Shown: piece after piece, positions 34,300-46,939 of the stretch | Position numbering within the stretch: position 1 is the stretch's first letter | Layout: each line of letters starts with the position of its first letter | Program-made: the position numbers and the translations under genes | Assembly: GCA_036417435.1 (NCBI GenBank) | Contig: CM070904.1 | Location: forward strand, 38,660,408-38,724,407 | Direction of reading: 5' to 3' | Source of the DNA: Inia geoffrensis | Taxonomy: Eukaryota; Chordata; Mammalia; Artiodactyla; Iniidae | DNA length: 64,000 bases | The notes under the pieces: generated by a model | The model's input: only the letters and a program-made list of their open reading frames with translations | What the model was told of the DNA's origin: nothing | Databases searched by the model: none

Positions 34300-34999
34300 A
34301 AAATGTGGTTGGATGTTCACATCGTTTTCCTTTGGAAGCAAAATGAGCCCGTGTTTGTTTCGCACTTGGGAAACCAAACTCCACCACGTGTGGCCACTTG
34401 TCCACTTCAGTTACTAAACAAAGCCATTTCCTACGGGAACTCTTACACCAAGGGATGCACCACTTCAGGCCTCCAGCATGTGCTCCATGAAAGAGACCAC
34501 TACCAAGGAGGGAATCAAACAAGAGGCCATGGCGCCCAGGGCCACTTCCCAAGCACAGCAGCGTCCTGCGTGAGCAGAGCCTCCAGCTACCCACCCTCAC
34601 TTCGGAAGAACAGGATGGGAAGTGAATGACAAGTCTTTTGATCACTTCCAGGATATGCTGACTCTATAGGGACCGAAGTCCCTCCCCAAAGCCAACACTA
34701 ACCCCTTCTGATGCCCAATCATGCGTTCCTGAGCGGCTTGTTCCCCTTGCAAACTCCCTCCTACCGTGGCCAATGGCCTACGGAGTCTTTTGAGGTCTAG
34801 TCCTATCCTCCAATCACATGGAAAGGGAAAAACAAGAGGCAAGAGCCCTGACCACCTCCACGTCCCTTTCTTTTTGCTTTCACTTCTCATCACTTCCAGA
34901 TGGAAGAAAAGAAACCAGATCTCTAATGAAGACTCTCTAACGCTCCAATGCCAAAGCTCATCAGCTCTGACAAGTCAGCTTCCAAAGAAATTCCCTGTC
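34300..34999. other. Unique sequence
   Basis: No gene recognised. The open frames on both strands at 34025-34645 are mainly extensions of the SINE frames. Confidence 0.45.
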
Positions 35000-35582
35000 C
35001 CGGGGTGCGGCAGATTGGGTTTCCAAAGATGATTTAACTTTCCCATCCCATGTGTGCATCTCACAATTTAACGCTGACACTCACCACCAAGGGGTCGGTC
35101 TACATTCCCTTCCCCTGGACCTGGGCAGAATTTTGTAACTTCTTCAACTGAGAGAATGTAGCACAGCTACATCTGAAGCTACATCGTACAAGGCGAACCG
35201 GCTTCCACCTCTTTCTCTCTTGGGACACATACCGTCAGAGCCCTGAGCCAACATAGAAGAATTCCTGTCACCGTGATGCCACCATCCTGGAGAGAGGACG
35301 TGGACAGACTACATGGGGATAGAGAGAGCTGTCCTAGGAGCCCCAACTGTGCCAGCCCCCAGATGTTCAAGGGTCCCCTCACCAGGCCCCACATGTGTGG
35401 GTAAACAAGCCTTTGACATGACCCAAACCATTCTCTGATGGCAACGCCGCCAGGGACCCTGGTCCCGAACGACACAGCTGAGCGGCTCCCAAATTCCTGA
35501 CCCACAGAAACCATGAGATAATAAGGATTATTGTTGGTTTTGAGCCATTACCTTTCTATGCAGCGTAGTGACTGGAACCCAG
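35000..35582 (+). mobile_element. MLT1 LTR (older MLT1 type)
   Basis: acattcccttcccctggacc, ccacctctttctctcttggg, attcctgacccacagaaacc, gagataataaggattattg and gccattacctttctatgcag follow, in order, the text of the older MLT1 LTRs (ERVL-MaLR). Solo LTR, no internal region. Confidence 0.7.
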
Positions 35583-36840
35583 GGTCTTTAGTAGCCCTGT
35601 CTCCCAAGATAGCAATTTGTCACCTCTGGGGTAGGTTTAGAACATCTTGTCAGTGTTCAATTTCACAATTCAACCTCTGGTAGCCTACATGGCACTTTTA
35701 AAAAATCAGTTTAAATTTTTACTTCAAGATGTTGAGAATTTCACAATACCTCTTTCAGGGTTCCTTGAGAGACCTCGAGGCATCTCGGACGGAGGTTAGG
35801 CAATCCCCACAGCTAGAGGGGAAGGGCCCTCCTGTGTTCCCCAAGGGCAGACCCAGAGCAGGGCCCCCCGCAGAGCTGGGCGAAATGTGGGCCTCCCCAC
35901 TACCTCTCAAGCATCCTCCCCCTTAACCATCCTTCCTCCACGACGACAGCTACACAGAACAGGCCCCTGACAACCAGGAATCAGGCTCACTTGCTATTAA
36001 AAAACAAACCAAAAAAAGGGACTGGTGACACTCACTGAATTGCCTAGAGTTGCTAGACTCCAGTAGCTTTGGGCAGTGGCGGCAAATGATGCGTAAGGGG
36101 AAGAAAGGCTTATTGATGAGCCCAGGGACAAGCTGGGAAGGAGGGGGAGGGGCATGTCCTGTGAGCGGGAAGCTTCCCTTTCAGAAAACCAAAGGCCTTT
36201 TAACTGAGTTCAGCTAGAATGTGAGACCATCTGTAACAAGAAACCTTTCCACAAAGAGCCAATTACTTGACATGAATGTCCTCGATTTTAAAGGACTTTG
36301 AAACCAACACCGTGTTAGGTGCCTGCATAAACGAAACCTGTCTGGGATATTCCGGCTCGCTCCTTTTCTTTCAAGCACTGATCCCTTCCTTCTCATGGAT
36401 GGTGCATCTTCATCCAGGAACTCCGTCCCTGTCTAATGAATATCATCAACCCTCACCGCAGGAAAACGCACAACACCTAAAATTTCACATACAAGGTTAG
36501 GTGGGACAAGGAACCCCCGGGTGTCCTTCCATTAACCTAGGATAAGGAGCCCTGATCCACAAGGTCAAGTCCCATGTCATAAGCTCACACCAGCACTTGC
36601 TGGTCTGCCTCTGATGAACCTTCATTTCCAAGGGTCTCTCACCTTGTACTCCAATGACCCACAGACCCTCCAAAAGCCCACATTCTGAGTCCCCTTCTCC
36701 TTTCAATGTTATAACCCCCTGCAAAAGCAAAAAACGGTGCCATTACTTTCTGTATCCCTAGGACCTAAGTGCTCCGACTAGGAAATGGGTTAAACAAAAT
36801 AAGCAAAGTTTACTCTAAGCTAGCAGTTTGTCTTAAATCG
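35583..36840. other. Unique sequence
   Basis: No gene recognised. The longest frame, about 77 codons at 36497-36730, lacks known features. Confidence 0.45.
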
Positions 36841-37319
36841 TATGGTAGACAGAATAATGCCCCCGCAAAGATGTCCACGTCCTGACCCCCAGAACCTGTT
36901 AAGATGTTACCTTAATGGCGAAAGGGATTGTGCGGATGTGATTAAATTAAGGATCTTGAGATGCGGGGATTTAAGCTGGACAATCCGGGTGGACCCGACG
37001 TCATCACAAGAGTCTTTATCAGGGAAACTGGGAGAATGTGACAACGGAAGCAGAAGTTGAAGCAATGTGATTGCTGGATGAATAAAGACCCCATACCAAG
37101 AAATGAGGAAATTTCTAGAAACTGGAAAAGGCAAGAAAACAGCTCTAGGGAGACCCAGAGCCACGAGAAGGAGTACAGCCTTGCCCACAAATTGATTTTA
37201 GCCCACTGAGGTTGACTTCAGACTTCTGACCTCAAGAAATGTAAGATAATAACTTTGTGTGGTTTTTAAGCCACTAGGTTTGTAGTTGTTTGTTACAGCA
37301 GCAATAGGAAACTAGCACA
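36841..37319 (+). mobile_element. MLT1 solo LTR, near full length
   Basis: From tggtagacagaataatgccc through aagatgtccacgtcctgacc, atcttgagatgcggggattt, gaaactggaaaaggcaagaa and cttctgacctcaagaaatgt to gttacagcagcaataggaaa. About 480 bp, the usual length of an MLT1 LTR. No second LTR or gag/pol remnant is nearby. Confidence 0.88.
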
Positions 37320-37700
37320 AATTACTATACACGACTATATTGTTGTATATTCTCATTACATCACTGTTTAGAATTCTAAAACTGTGTTCCTAAGCATCCA
37401 TCAATAGGGGACTGGTTAATGAAGTACCTCACATCCATCAGGAACAAAAGGTGGTTATTTCTCTTTTGATCATTTATTTGTACATACAAACATACACTTT
37501 TGTCCAGGGCATATATTCTTTCATATTCAGGATACATTTTTCTGTACATAAATCAGACCGTACTATACACACTACTCTCTAACCTGTTTTTTTCACTTTA
37601 TGTATTACATCACAGGTATCATCCCAATCAATACAAAAGTATCTCTCCCTTATCTGAGGGACATCTCTGATGACAGGATTAAGCATCAGCTTTTACTTTC
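37320..37700 (-). mobile_element. Old L1 3' region remnants
   Basis: catccatcaataggggactg (plus-oriented L1-like) precedes a minus-oriented stretch (cactactctctaacctgttt, catcacaggtatcatcccaa) similar to the reverse L1M 3' UTR. Heavily decayed. Confidence 0.4.
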
Positions 37701-39090
37701 TATGTACTAATCATATTTTATCAAATCTATTATCAAAAAGAAATACACGAATAACTTTCCACTTGAGGGAAACACTCATTCTCAAAGTTTCATGTCAAAA
37801 TCTCATTTTGATCATCACACAAAAGAAAGAGTCAGACCAAATATTTTAATATAATTTAATGAAACACATTATCCCACTACTTTTCTTAATAATAAAAAAA
37901 TAATGAGCCAATGAAAGAAATCTGAACCATATGCAGGTATGAAGAGAATTATATCTGGGTTTCAACTTTAGCCACTGGTACCACCTGAGGTTTTCCCAAA
38001 CCCTCTATTATTTCCACAATTTCCAGTGAGGCTGGCTGTCTAATTACTCATCTCCCTGAGAGATGCTGACAAACTAACACAGGGGAACAGCACTAAGATA
38101 CGTAGCGCTGATTTCTCAGGGGACCGATATGCACAGTTCATAATTGGGAGGATATGAATAATTCAGATATTTCCTGTCTGGAAAAAATGACTTTTAGATC
38201 CCTAAGCCCAAATCAGACTGAATTAATTAATTAGAGAAGATGAATAAGCAGGAAAGTCGATTCTGTTCCTCAGCTTCACAACTCACAGCTGGAAATTTTA
38301 CCTGGAGTCACAATAGGGCAGCCTCCACGGGAGAGAACAGCACTCATTAACTCATCTGGTCTTGGCATCTGGGAATCAAATTGTCTTCTTTTTCAAAAGC
38401 AAAAAGGCCAGACAAAAGCAATCACTGATTATTAGCAGACATTCCACAGAGCACAGCTCCCCAGAAAGAGAAGACCCCTCAGGTCTTTAGCCCCCAAATG
38501 CTAAAGACACATGTCAGTCAGATGCTTTCAGGCAGAAGGAATGTGAGAGCGCAGCACAGACCCAGGGCATCAGATCTCCTGACTGCCCCACCCTCATCCT
38601 ACCAATACAATTCTCCAAACCAGCTTGTCATTCAATTGCCAGGAGGAAAGCTGACTTGTGTGTGATACAAGGTACAATGGAGTAGGGCTGGTGAGAGCTG
38701 TGATGGCTCCCTGGAAGGAAAAAGAGCCCTGACTTGCAGCATTTGCCAATTTCCAGGGTGCAAATACACCCACCATTGCCAATTTCAAGCTACCAACTTG
38801 ACGTCACCAACTTACAAAAATCCTGAAAACTTAACAATTGGCTCTCACAAGCCAGTGGACTCCATTCAGTAGCTCTCCACTCGTTCTCAAAAAAAAAAAA
38901 AAAAGAAAAAGAAAAAAGAAAAGAAAATTAAAAGTAATCGCTCACATCCAGATGCCTAAATCTCCACTCATTCTTATGGGTAAAGAATTGGTTTTTTGGG
39001 TTCTCTCTTTAAGGGACATGTCTTTGCAATGAGTTTTATTAACTGCATTGTTTAGTACTGCTGTGGACATGTATACATTCATATTTTTTT
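37701..39090. other. Unique sequence
   Basis: No exon recognised. An A-rich run lies at 38889-38925. Confidence 0.5.
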
Positions 39091-39384
39091 CAAAGTGTTA
39101 TTGAGACATAATTTACACACCATATAATTCACTGATTTAAAGTGTACAAGTCAATCATTGTTAATTGCACAACTAATGGAGTTGCACAACCATTACCACA
39201 TTTAATGTTAGAACACTGTCATCACACCGGAAAGAAACTCCTTATCCTCTAGAAGCCACCTCTCACTTTCCCCAGACAACCCCAGCCTCAGGCAACCATT
39301 AGTCTACTCTTCAGCCTCTGTACATTTTTGCCTATTCTGGGTATCTCACATATATGAAAATCATGTAATTTTGTGTGTGTGTGT
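39091..39384 (-). mobile_element. L1M 3' UTR
   Basis: gttattgagacataatttacac, catataattcactgatttaa, agttgcacaaccattaccac and gcctattctgggtatctcac are the reverse of the older L1 3' region. A TG/TA repeat on the right is the site of a SINE insertion. Confidence 0.8.
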
Positions 39385-39396
39385 GTATATATATAT

Positions 39397-39586
39397 GTTT
39401 TTTTTTTCTTTTTTTTTTGCGTTACGCGGGACTCTCACTGTTGTGGCCCCTCCCGTTGCGGAGCGCAGGCTCCGGACGCGCAGGCTCATCGGCCATGGCT
39501 CATGGGCCCTCCCAGACCGGGGCACGAACCCGCGTCCCCTGCATCGGTAGGCAGACCCTCAACCACTGCGCCACCAGGGAAGCCCC
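39397..39586 (-). mobile_element. Compact CHR SINE with internal deletion
   Basis: Reverse copy lacking about 27 bp between catgggccct and cccagaccgg. The likely duplication is tgtatatatat (about 39384 and 39587). Confidence 0.92.
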
Positions 39587-39599
39587 TGTATATATATTT

Positions 39600-40029
39600 T
39601 TAAACATAAAAACATTTGAGATGCACAGACCATAACGAACTAGTGCTGTATGAGATAGTGCTACATGGAAAAATTAACCACCCTCACTGTTCTCTTGTAG
39701 AACCAACTGATAAGACACCATAAATAGGGCAGGAAGAACTAGAGGAGAGTCTGACACATCCATGTTTTCTGTCAGCAATCTTCCTTCTACAGACACAGCC
39801 ACCAAGGAGAAAGACGTACAATACCATGAACATGTCCGCATCCCATTAGTGTGACTTGGGACTCTCCAGAATCAAAGCTGGTGACCCTGCCCTTCTGTCT
39901 TCCTCCCTCCCTTCGTAGCCTTGACCATGTAGAGGAAGGATGCCTTTGAAGATGTGCCAGGATCCTCGCACGGCAGGACGGAGGCTGCAGCAGAAGCGTG
40001 AGGCTTGCTGGACTCCTGCGATGAGGCTT
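39600..40029. other. Unique sequence
   Basis: No gene recognised. Confidence 0.45.
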
Positions 40030-40236
40030 ATTTTTTTTTTTTTTGCGGTACGCGGGCCTCTCACTGTTGTGGCCTCTCCCGTTGCAGAGCACAGGCTCCG
40101 GACGCGCAGGCTCAGCGGCCATGGCTCACGGGCCCAGCCGCTCCGCAGCAGGTGGGATCTTCCCGGACCAGGGCACGAACCCGTGTCCCCTGCATCGGCA
40201 GGTGGACTCTCAGGCACTGCGCCACCAGGGTAGCCC
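40030..40236 (-). mobile_element. Compact CHR SINE
   Basis: Reverse copy, T tail to ccaccagggtagccc. The flanks atgaggcttattttt and atggggctattttt are a likely, diverged duplication. Confidence 0.93.
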
Positions 40237-40689
40237 AATGGGGCTATTTTTAAAGGCGTCTCCCAAGTTTCAGCAACTGAGCTTGTCGTGCCCTTCCCTC
40301 ACCGAAAACCCACTCCTTGTAAGAGAAGTGTTACAGACAAAAAGCTTACTGCAAAATCCATGGAGGAAAAGGCACACGGAAGACAGAAAATAAAGGTGCC
40401 AGTAGCCTTTTAAAATAAAGGAAACACCAGCTTTCAGCACCCTTTTTTTTTTGGACCATACCATGGTTTAAACTCTTATAAGCAAAAGAAAAACCTCGCC
40501 TCTGAGCAGGAGTGGCATAGGAGGGAAATAGTTTCAATCTCCAAAATGTCTGTTTATAATAAAGTCACCCCAAACCGCAGAATACAGAACTATATTTATA
40601 ATATGACCACAGCTATATGATTTTTTTAATATAATTTACTTAGCAAGCTCTCCATACACGGACTTGCCTGTTTTAAATTTCACTTCCAT
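40237..40689. other. Unique sequence
   Basis: No gene recognised. Confidence 0.45.
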
Positions 40690-40803
40690 CAATTATTTAT
40701 TTATTTATTTGTTTGTTTATTTGTTTATTTATTTATTTAGGGCTGTGTTGGGTCTTCATTTCTGTGCAAGGGCTTTCTCTAGTTATGGCAAGTGGGGGCC
40801 ATT
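40690..40803 (-). mobile_element. 3' end fragment of a long-form CHR SINE
   Basis: (ATTT)n tail at 40693-40738, then gctgtgttgggtcttcattt and ctttctctagttatggcaag, the reverse of the long-form tail. The rest is missing; it stops at agtgggggcc. Confidence 0.85.
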
Positions 40804-41770
40804 CTAATTCTTAAAATAGATTAAGAAAGTTGCAGGGGTGAACAAAGAATATTAAAATGGCTGTCCCTGGGATATGGGAGAACAGAAGGCTGTTTTTTCT
40901 TCCAGGTGGTGTGTTACCTTTATAATATCACTTGGTAACAAACACCTACGTAATCTTTATCTTTTTAACTTAAACATACCCACTGTCACCCATTCATAAT
41001 GAAACGGACAGCAATTCTTCCCACGTTGCTGGACACGTCGGTGAGAACGAGTAAGGTCATTATTCTCCTGGTAGGGTTTAACAGGCAGGAGAAACTCTGG
41101 CCGTGAAAAGCTCCCCTGCCTTCCAGAAAACTCGCCTGCAGCCACACCAGGAAAACAGTGGGTGCAGGGCTGCCCCAACAGGACCTGCAGCACCCTCTTT
41201 GTCAGAGTCGCTTTCTCTTTCTGGTCTCAGGAAAGTGAAGTGATTCTACTGTCTCGGTCCCAAAAGGCACATCGTCTAGAACTGCACTGGGCCCTTGAAA
41301 CTCATCTTTAACACATCTGCCCTTTCCCCGGTCCACTAGCAAACAACCAGGAGTAAGGAGAGCTGGACAGAGACTCGGGAGCTCTGAGGTTTCACGTCCA
41401 TGGGCTACACCAGGGCAGGGAGAAATCCCGCTGTTCCAGAAGCTTAGCGGGTGTCAGTTGAGGCTCGCGGCCAAAACAGTACAAAGGTGTGCCCTGCCTC
41501 ATTCCCAGGCCCTCGAGGTCAGCACAGGAATGTGTTACTCTCTTTGGCTGCCTTTTCAGGCTTCACGGGTTCCAAATGGTTCCAGAAAAGAAAAGGAGGA
41601 AGAGCCTTTTTTTCTTTTTGGAAGTAACATGGCATTGTGGGTGGGGACTGCTCATGTTTACAACTAGATCTTTCTCACTAGAATGACCTCCTGCAGGAAA
41701 ATCCAGAATCATCTCTATCTTTCTCAGCTTTTTCCCTTCATGCCGCCCAGCGGTGGCGGGTGGGGGTGGG
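40804..41770. other. Unique sequence
   Basis: No gene recognised. A 69-codon frame at 41458-41667 lacks a domain. Confidence 0.45.
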
Positions 41771-41771
41771 C

Positions 41772-42020
41772 ATCAAGGTCAGAGCATTGGTTCTGGAACC
41801 TTCAGAACTGGGTTCACACCCAGCCTCTGCTACTCACAAGCCACGTTACCCTGGGAAGCTCCTTCCCATCCCACACCTGTAAAAACAGAACCACGGCAGG
41901 TACACGGGGCTGCAAGCACCCGAAGCAGCCCCAGCCCTGGCACATTCACTGGGGCAATGCAATGGTCGCTGTTTGGGATACGGTATTATCTTTCCAGGTG
42001 ATCAATAAATGCCTGCTGAA
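41772..42020 (+). repeat. MIR SINE
   Basis: Ordered motifs: aactgggttcacacccagcc, tctgctactcacaagccacg, ccctggcacattcactgggg and gatcaataaatgcctgctga. Confidence 0.7.
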
Positions 42021-42875
42021 TACATTAATCTTTCAAGTTACTGGTTTTTAATTGCTTTAAAATGAATTTTTATTAAGCTATTTGTTCCCCTCTAACTACA
42101 AGTAGATAAGCCACGTTTTAACGAGGTCACTGTATTTGAGAACAACTGTTACTTCAACAGCTGACATGTCAGTCTCTCACCAAGTGAAAAAGAAAAACAA
42201 AGGACTTCTACACAGAGGTGACGACCATCGTATTTAACAATTAACAGAGCTCTGGCCCCCATCAGCCTTAGAGGACAGCGTGTGTTCCGGGGCTAGGGTT
42301 GGTCCTTGAGGCCCACGCCAGACACATCAGCCTTTTCAGCTGCTGGTTAGTGGGTATGTCCACAGGATCTCAGTAGGAGGTAGGGGTGGAGGCAAGGGTT
42401 GAGGCGGGAGATCGGGCCCGTGGCTGACTAGCAAGTGGTGTTTTAACAACCAGCAGACCGTCCTGGTAGGGATCACTGACCCCCAGCCCTTTGGTTAATG
42501 CACATGCATATATGACTCTACATGCATGTCTCACTTGTTTGTTCCGTATGTTGCAGATGTGTATAAGACTATACACGTAGCCTCATTTGTTTGGTCCACC
42601 AACTTAGGACAAATTCATTCATTTTCGATCATACATCATAACATTCGAAGAGGTCTTCTCCACTTCGGGCAAGAGGGCATTTCAAGCAGGTGACACATGT
42701 GCCATCACCCCAATCCGCCCCATACACTTCACTCATTTTCATACCTGCCAGGCCCCTGTGAAAATTTACATTTAGAAAGAACAATTTCACCCAAGTGATT
42801 CGGTGAATAATTGTTCCGGGTTGGAAGGAAGAGTGCGTGAGGAGCTGCAAAATGACTCCAGAACTTACCAGGGCT
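42021..42875. other. Unique sequence
   Basis: No gene recognised. Confidence 0.45.
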
Positions 42876-43085
42876 TTTTTTTTTTTTTTTTTCCGGTACG
42901 CGGGCCTCTCACTGCCGTGGCCCCTCCCACTGCGGAGCACAGGTTCCGGACGCGCAGGATCAGCGGACCATGGCTCACGGGCCCAGCCGCTCCGCGGCAT
43001 GTGGGATCTTCCCGGACCGGGGCACGAACCCGCGTCCCCTGCATCGTTAGGCGGACTCTCAACCACTGCGCCACCAGGGAAGCCC
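42876..43085 (-). mobile_element. Compact CHR SINE with the diagnostic insertion
   Basis: Reverse copy; cagcggaccatggctcac shows the same extra base as the copy at 34091. The long open frame 42629-43165 is caused by this SINE. Confidence 0.94.
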
Positions 43086-43129
43086 TCTAAGGCATTTTGA
43101 TTCGTACGCCTGTCTTGGAAAGGGCCAAC

Positions 43130-43265
43130 CGTGAGGATCCCTATCCCTATTGTACAGATGGGCAAAGAGGCTCAGAGAGATGCAATAACTTACACAAGGT
43201 TACAGAGCTAGTGAGGGGTGCCCCGTCTAGAAGTGAGCTTCCTAACCCCAGACGCTGGTCCCCAG
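43130..43265 (-). repeat. MIR SINE remnant
   Basis: attgtacagatgggcaaaga, ggctcagagagatgcaataa, cttacacaaggttacagagc and agtgagcttcctaacccc are reverse MIR text. Confidence 0.8.
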
Positions 43266-43795
43266 CCCCCACCGCCACCCCACAACTGAGTGATGCCACG
43301 GGGAGGGACGCACCCACGTGGTCCTCACCCATCTGCTCAGCGTCCCGCTCCCCTAACGAATGCACCCTAGGCCTGCCCGAACAAACCTAACTTACTCTTT
43401 AAACACCAATTCCTCCTAAAATACAAAGGAACCAACGAAGCCACAAAATAGGCACAGAAATATCCCAGGTTCTGTGACCCTGTGCCATGTGGCACAATGG
43501 CTGGCGAAGGAGGCTGCCGGTTTCGAAGGCTCTTAACCACGTAGACGGTTGCATGGGAAAGTAAGGTTTTCTATGTGAGGTTCTGGAGCAGAAAAAACAA
43601 ACAAACATGGTAATGAGGTCTTAAAAGAATTTTTAATCACTTTCTAAATGATTCATTACTGTTTTCATGGAATTTTCATTTAAATGGATGTTTATCCTCA
43701 AGGGAGAGACAAAAGGATTAAATTAAAAGACTAAATCAAAGAGCAGATTTAACGCAAAAAGAAGAAACTTATAAAAACTAGCCTTTAAAGTCGCT
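43266..43795. other. Unique sequence
   Basis: No gene recognised. Confidence 0.45.
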
Positions 43796-43803
43796 GGTCA
43801 CAT

Positions 43804-44160
43804 TTTTTTCATTTATTTATTTGTTTTTATTTTCGGCTGTGTTGGGTCTTCGCTGCTGCAAGCGGGCTTTCGCTAGTTGCGGCGAGCGGGGGCTACTCTT
43901 CGTTGCACTGTTCAGGTTTCTCATTGCGGTGGCTTCTCTTTTTGCACTTGTGGAGCACGGGCTATAGGCGCGCGAGCTTCAGTAGTTGTGGCACATGGCC
44001 TCAGTAGTTGTTGCTCGCAGGCTCTAGGGCACAGGCTCAGTAGCTGTGGCGCACGGGCTTAGTTGCTCCGCGGCATGTGGGATCTTCCCAGACCAGGGCT
44101 CAAACCCGTGTCCCCTGCATTGGCAGGCGGATTCTTAACCACTGCGCCACCAGGGAAGCC
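43804..44160 (-). mobile_element. Long-form CHR SINE, full length
   Basis: Reverse long form with tail atttatttatttgtttttat and head ccaccagggaagcc. The likely duplication is ggtcacattt (about 43796-43805 and 44169-44178). Confidence 0.93.
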
Positions 44161-44449
44161 TGGTCACCGGTCACATTTAACCATACGTCCACCTCCCACA
44201 AATTTTTCACTTTTTCATTAACTAAATCACCAGAACTTGTACTTCTCCACTGGTATCGTATTCCCAAAGGCTTGTTAAGGACTGAATTACAGCGCGAGCT
44301 TCCCATCAGTCCTTCTGACAGCAATCTGTATGATGGAGAGTCACCTACCCCCTGTCCATTTCACAAACGGAGGGATGGCCTCCCGTCCCTGCTCAGAGAA
44401 TCAGAGGTTTCAGGCAGGCAGGGCTTATCATCAAGGCACGCAGAGAAAG

Positions 44450-44645
44450 GATGACCATCGCCCTGGAGCTGGCGGTCCCGGGTTGGAACCCAGCTCCATC
44501 ACATGTGGGTGGTAGGACCTTGAGCGCACTGTTATCCTCCCGACGCTTCTGTTTCTACATAGAGTTGTTGCGAGGATCAGACAACAACATGAGAAGGGCT
44601 TAGAAGACAGCCTGGCATACAGTAAGTGCTCAATAAAGATTGCTT
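44450..44645 (+). repeat. MIR SINE
   Basis: tcccgggttggaacccagct, agttgttgcgaggatcagac, gcctggcatacagtaagtgc and tcaataaagattg follow MIR order. Confidence 0.8.
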
Positions 44646-45232
44646 TGTAGTAATTACTGATACAACCGCTGTGAACTATTTAATAAAAAAAAGAGAACTG
44701 AATAAAAATCAGTTAAACAGGGTGCTCTGGATAATGTGAGATGGAGACTGAATTGTAAAGGTTTAAACTTTAAAACCAGTTAGATCAACTGCCTGAGATC
44801 CTCGGGTGGTTTAAGGGCACCTGGACAGCTACCCTAAGTTCCTAAGTCATCCTCTTCTGTCCATCCAGCACATCATACGTGCACACTGAAGCCCCTCCTC
44901 TCTCGCCCAAGTGTCCACCACAGCCAGCGAGAAGGGCGCCCTCCTCCACCCGCACCCAGGCCACGTGGCCGTCTCTGACATGCACATCGGTTCGTGCCAC
45001 CCTCTTAGCTGACCTCCTTCGGTGACCCTGCTCAGTACTATGATGGAGCCTCAGCTCCCTGCCAGGAAAGCCAGCCTTGCATCCCCTGCCCTGCATCTCC
45101 GGCCCCCTACCTTCCTCAGCTTAGCTTCTTGTAGCTCCTACCACACAGCCCATCCACGTGCTCTTGCCAAAGCGATCTAACCTCCCGCAATTCCCCGAAG
45201 GCACTAGGGTTTTGAGGAACTCTGCCTCCCTG

Positions 45233-45234
<2 letters not shown>
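44646..45234. other. Unique or very old sequence
   Basis: Pyrimidine-rich text (for example 45121-45180, ctcttgccaaagcgatctaa) may be L2-derived but is too diverged to call. Open frames lack domains. Confidence 0.35.

Positions 45235-45273
<39 letters not shown>
45235..45273. repeat. (CA)n microsatellite
   Basis: About 19 uninterrupted CA units; no visible transposon context. Confidence 0.95.
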
Positions 45274-45277
<4 letters not shown>

Positions 45278-46249
45278 ACCAAGGAGGACCAGAAGAGCCC
45301 ATCTGGAAACCCCACTATCCAGCCTCCATGACTGGACCCCAGGCATCATATGCTTTCCCTAAGCACAGCATCCCCACGGCACACAGCATACCCTCATTTA
45401 TGAGTCCTCCTGCCTGCCTGCCACGGGATGAACCTGGTGTGCAGCACAGAGACCTCAATCAGGGGTCTCTGGAAGGGACAGATGGACAGGTCACCAACAA
45501 GCACCTTTTTCCTCTAGGAACAAAACAGCCTAATGTCCATATGTGGCCAATACAGTTTTCATATGCCCCAAAGCACCCTCATGGTAGGTGTATTTTCATA
45601 AATATAAATTAGGAACCCAGATACAAAGGGAACTTTTAAAACTAATAATTAAAAAGCTAGCAGCTGGGGTGGGCGGACACATGTTACATATGAAAAACAA
45701 CCTTACTTGATCAAATACTTACTTAAGAGATGTCTGAGAAAACGAATACAGAAGACCGTGGATGCGATTAATCCAAAGGATGCCCCTTGGCCATGCAATC
45801 GTTTTCAACCAGGATTCCTCATCTGAACCACAGACCCCAGAAAATGGTGGGTGTGAGTTTTCTCATTCATGGTGCATGGCTACTACTATTCTAGACGCAT
45901 GAGACAGGCGTGAATTCACTGCATATGAATTCATCGCATATTAATTCACTGCACTCTTCTTCAGGCAGGAGGGCTTAATCCTCTTGCAGAGCCTACGCTG
46001 AGAAAGGCTGGAGGAGGGCGACTTTCTTGTTAATTTGTATTTGTTTTCCTCTGTCACTTCACAGAGCTGAAAACTTCTCTTCCTATTTGTGAAGGCCCAG
46101 ACCACACTCAGATCATTTTGGGGGGTAAAGCCATGTCACAGTCAGCTGACCACGTCATGCCTCAGCATCATCCACAGTAAATCAAGGGGAATGGTGTCCA
46201 TCCCTTTAGGAGAGGCATATGGGAATAAAATCAGTGGGCAAGTGGGCCC
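45274..46249. other. Unique sequence with a short tandem repeat at 45912-45952
   Basis: Three 13-16 bp units (gaattcactgcatat, gaattcatcgcatatt, aattcactgcac) lie in tandem. Otherwise no gene or repeat recognised. Confidence 0.5.
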
Positions 46250-46410
46250 AAGTCCTCAGAACCACAGACTGTTGGAGCTGGAGGAGCCTCGAGAGAGTCC
46301 TTCACTCTCAGATCTTACAAAAGAGTACGGAAGCCAGGGCTCCAGGAACAGCGATGACTTCCGGAGTCTCAAAGCTGGGGGCCCAAGCCTCCTGACTCTT
46401 TCCACTACAC
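46250..46410. repeat. Probable ancient MIR/L3-type repeat
   Basis: cagactgttggagctggagg, cctcctgactctttccacta match a widespread mammalian ancient repeat ('ttagagctggaagg...ctctttccactata'). Family not resolved. Confidence 0.4.
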
Positions 46411-46939
46411 TCAACTCTGATTTCAAACCAAGCTCATTTGTTCAGCTCTAAACAACGAGAACATCTTTTCTGATAGAGTAAACATCAGGGGGAATTACAA
46501 AGTCTCAATCACTTGACACTAGAACCTAAATGTCTGCTTATAAAGGCTCTGCAACTCAACTGATCAAGTGTGTAGTAAGTCCTGCTCATTTCCAGACATG
46601 CTGAATGGCAGGCGCAGGTCTTACTAACTCAGTCCTGTGTCCCCAGCACAGCCCCTGGCTTCTACCGTTTGGTAGACACGGCATGGTGGCGGGGGGGGGC
46701 GATACAGTTTATCAGACTATGCTATGGAAACAAATATGGCCAGCAACAGGTGAAAGGACGAGGGCACTAAAGTGACTTGATTAGCAATTCCCTAAACTTG
46801 ACTAAGATCCTCACCGCTGGGATCACAGGAGGAACCCTTTTTGTACACCATGCCCTTGGTTTCGAGTGGTCTCTGAAGAGTACAGTTTAACTCACGGTAA
46901 ACTTAAAGCAGTAAAAGGGGCAATGTTTTAGCAATGTCT
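46411..46939. other. Unique sequence with possible L2/MIR trace at 46590-46690
   Basis: The text cagtcctgtgtccccagcac resembles L2 'tgtatccccagcacc'. A poly(G) run lies at 46692-46700. No gene. Confidence 0.35.

Noticed and set aside
46089..46451. 120-codon open frame on the plus strand
   Set aside because: It overlaps an ancient dispersed repeat and has no recognisable motif.
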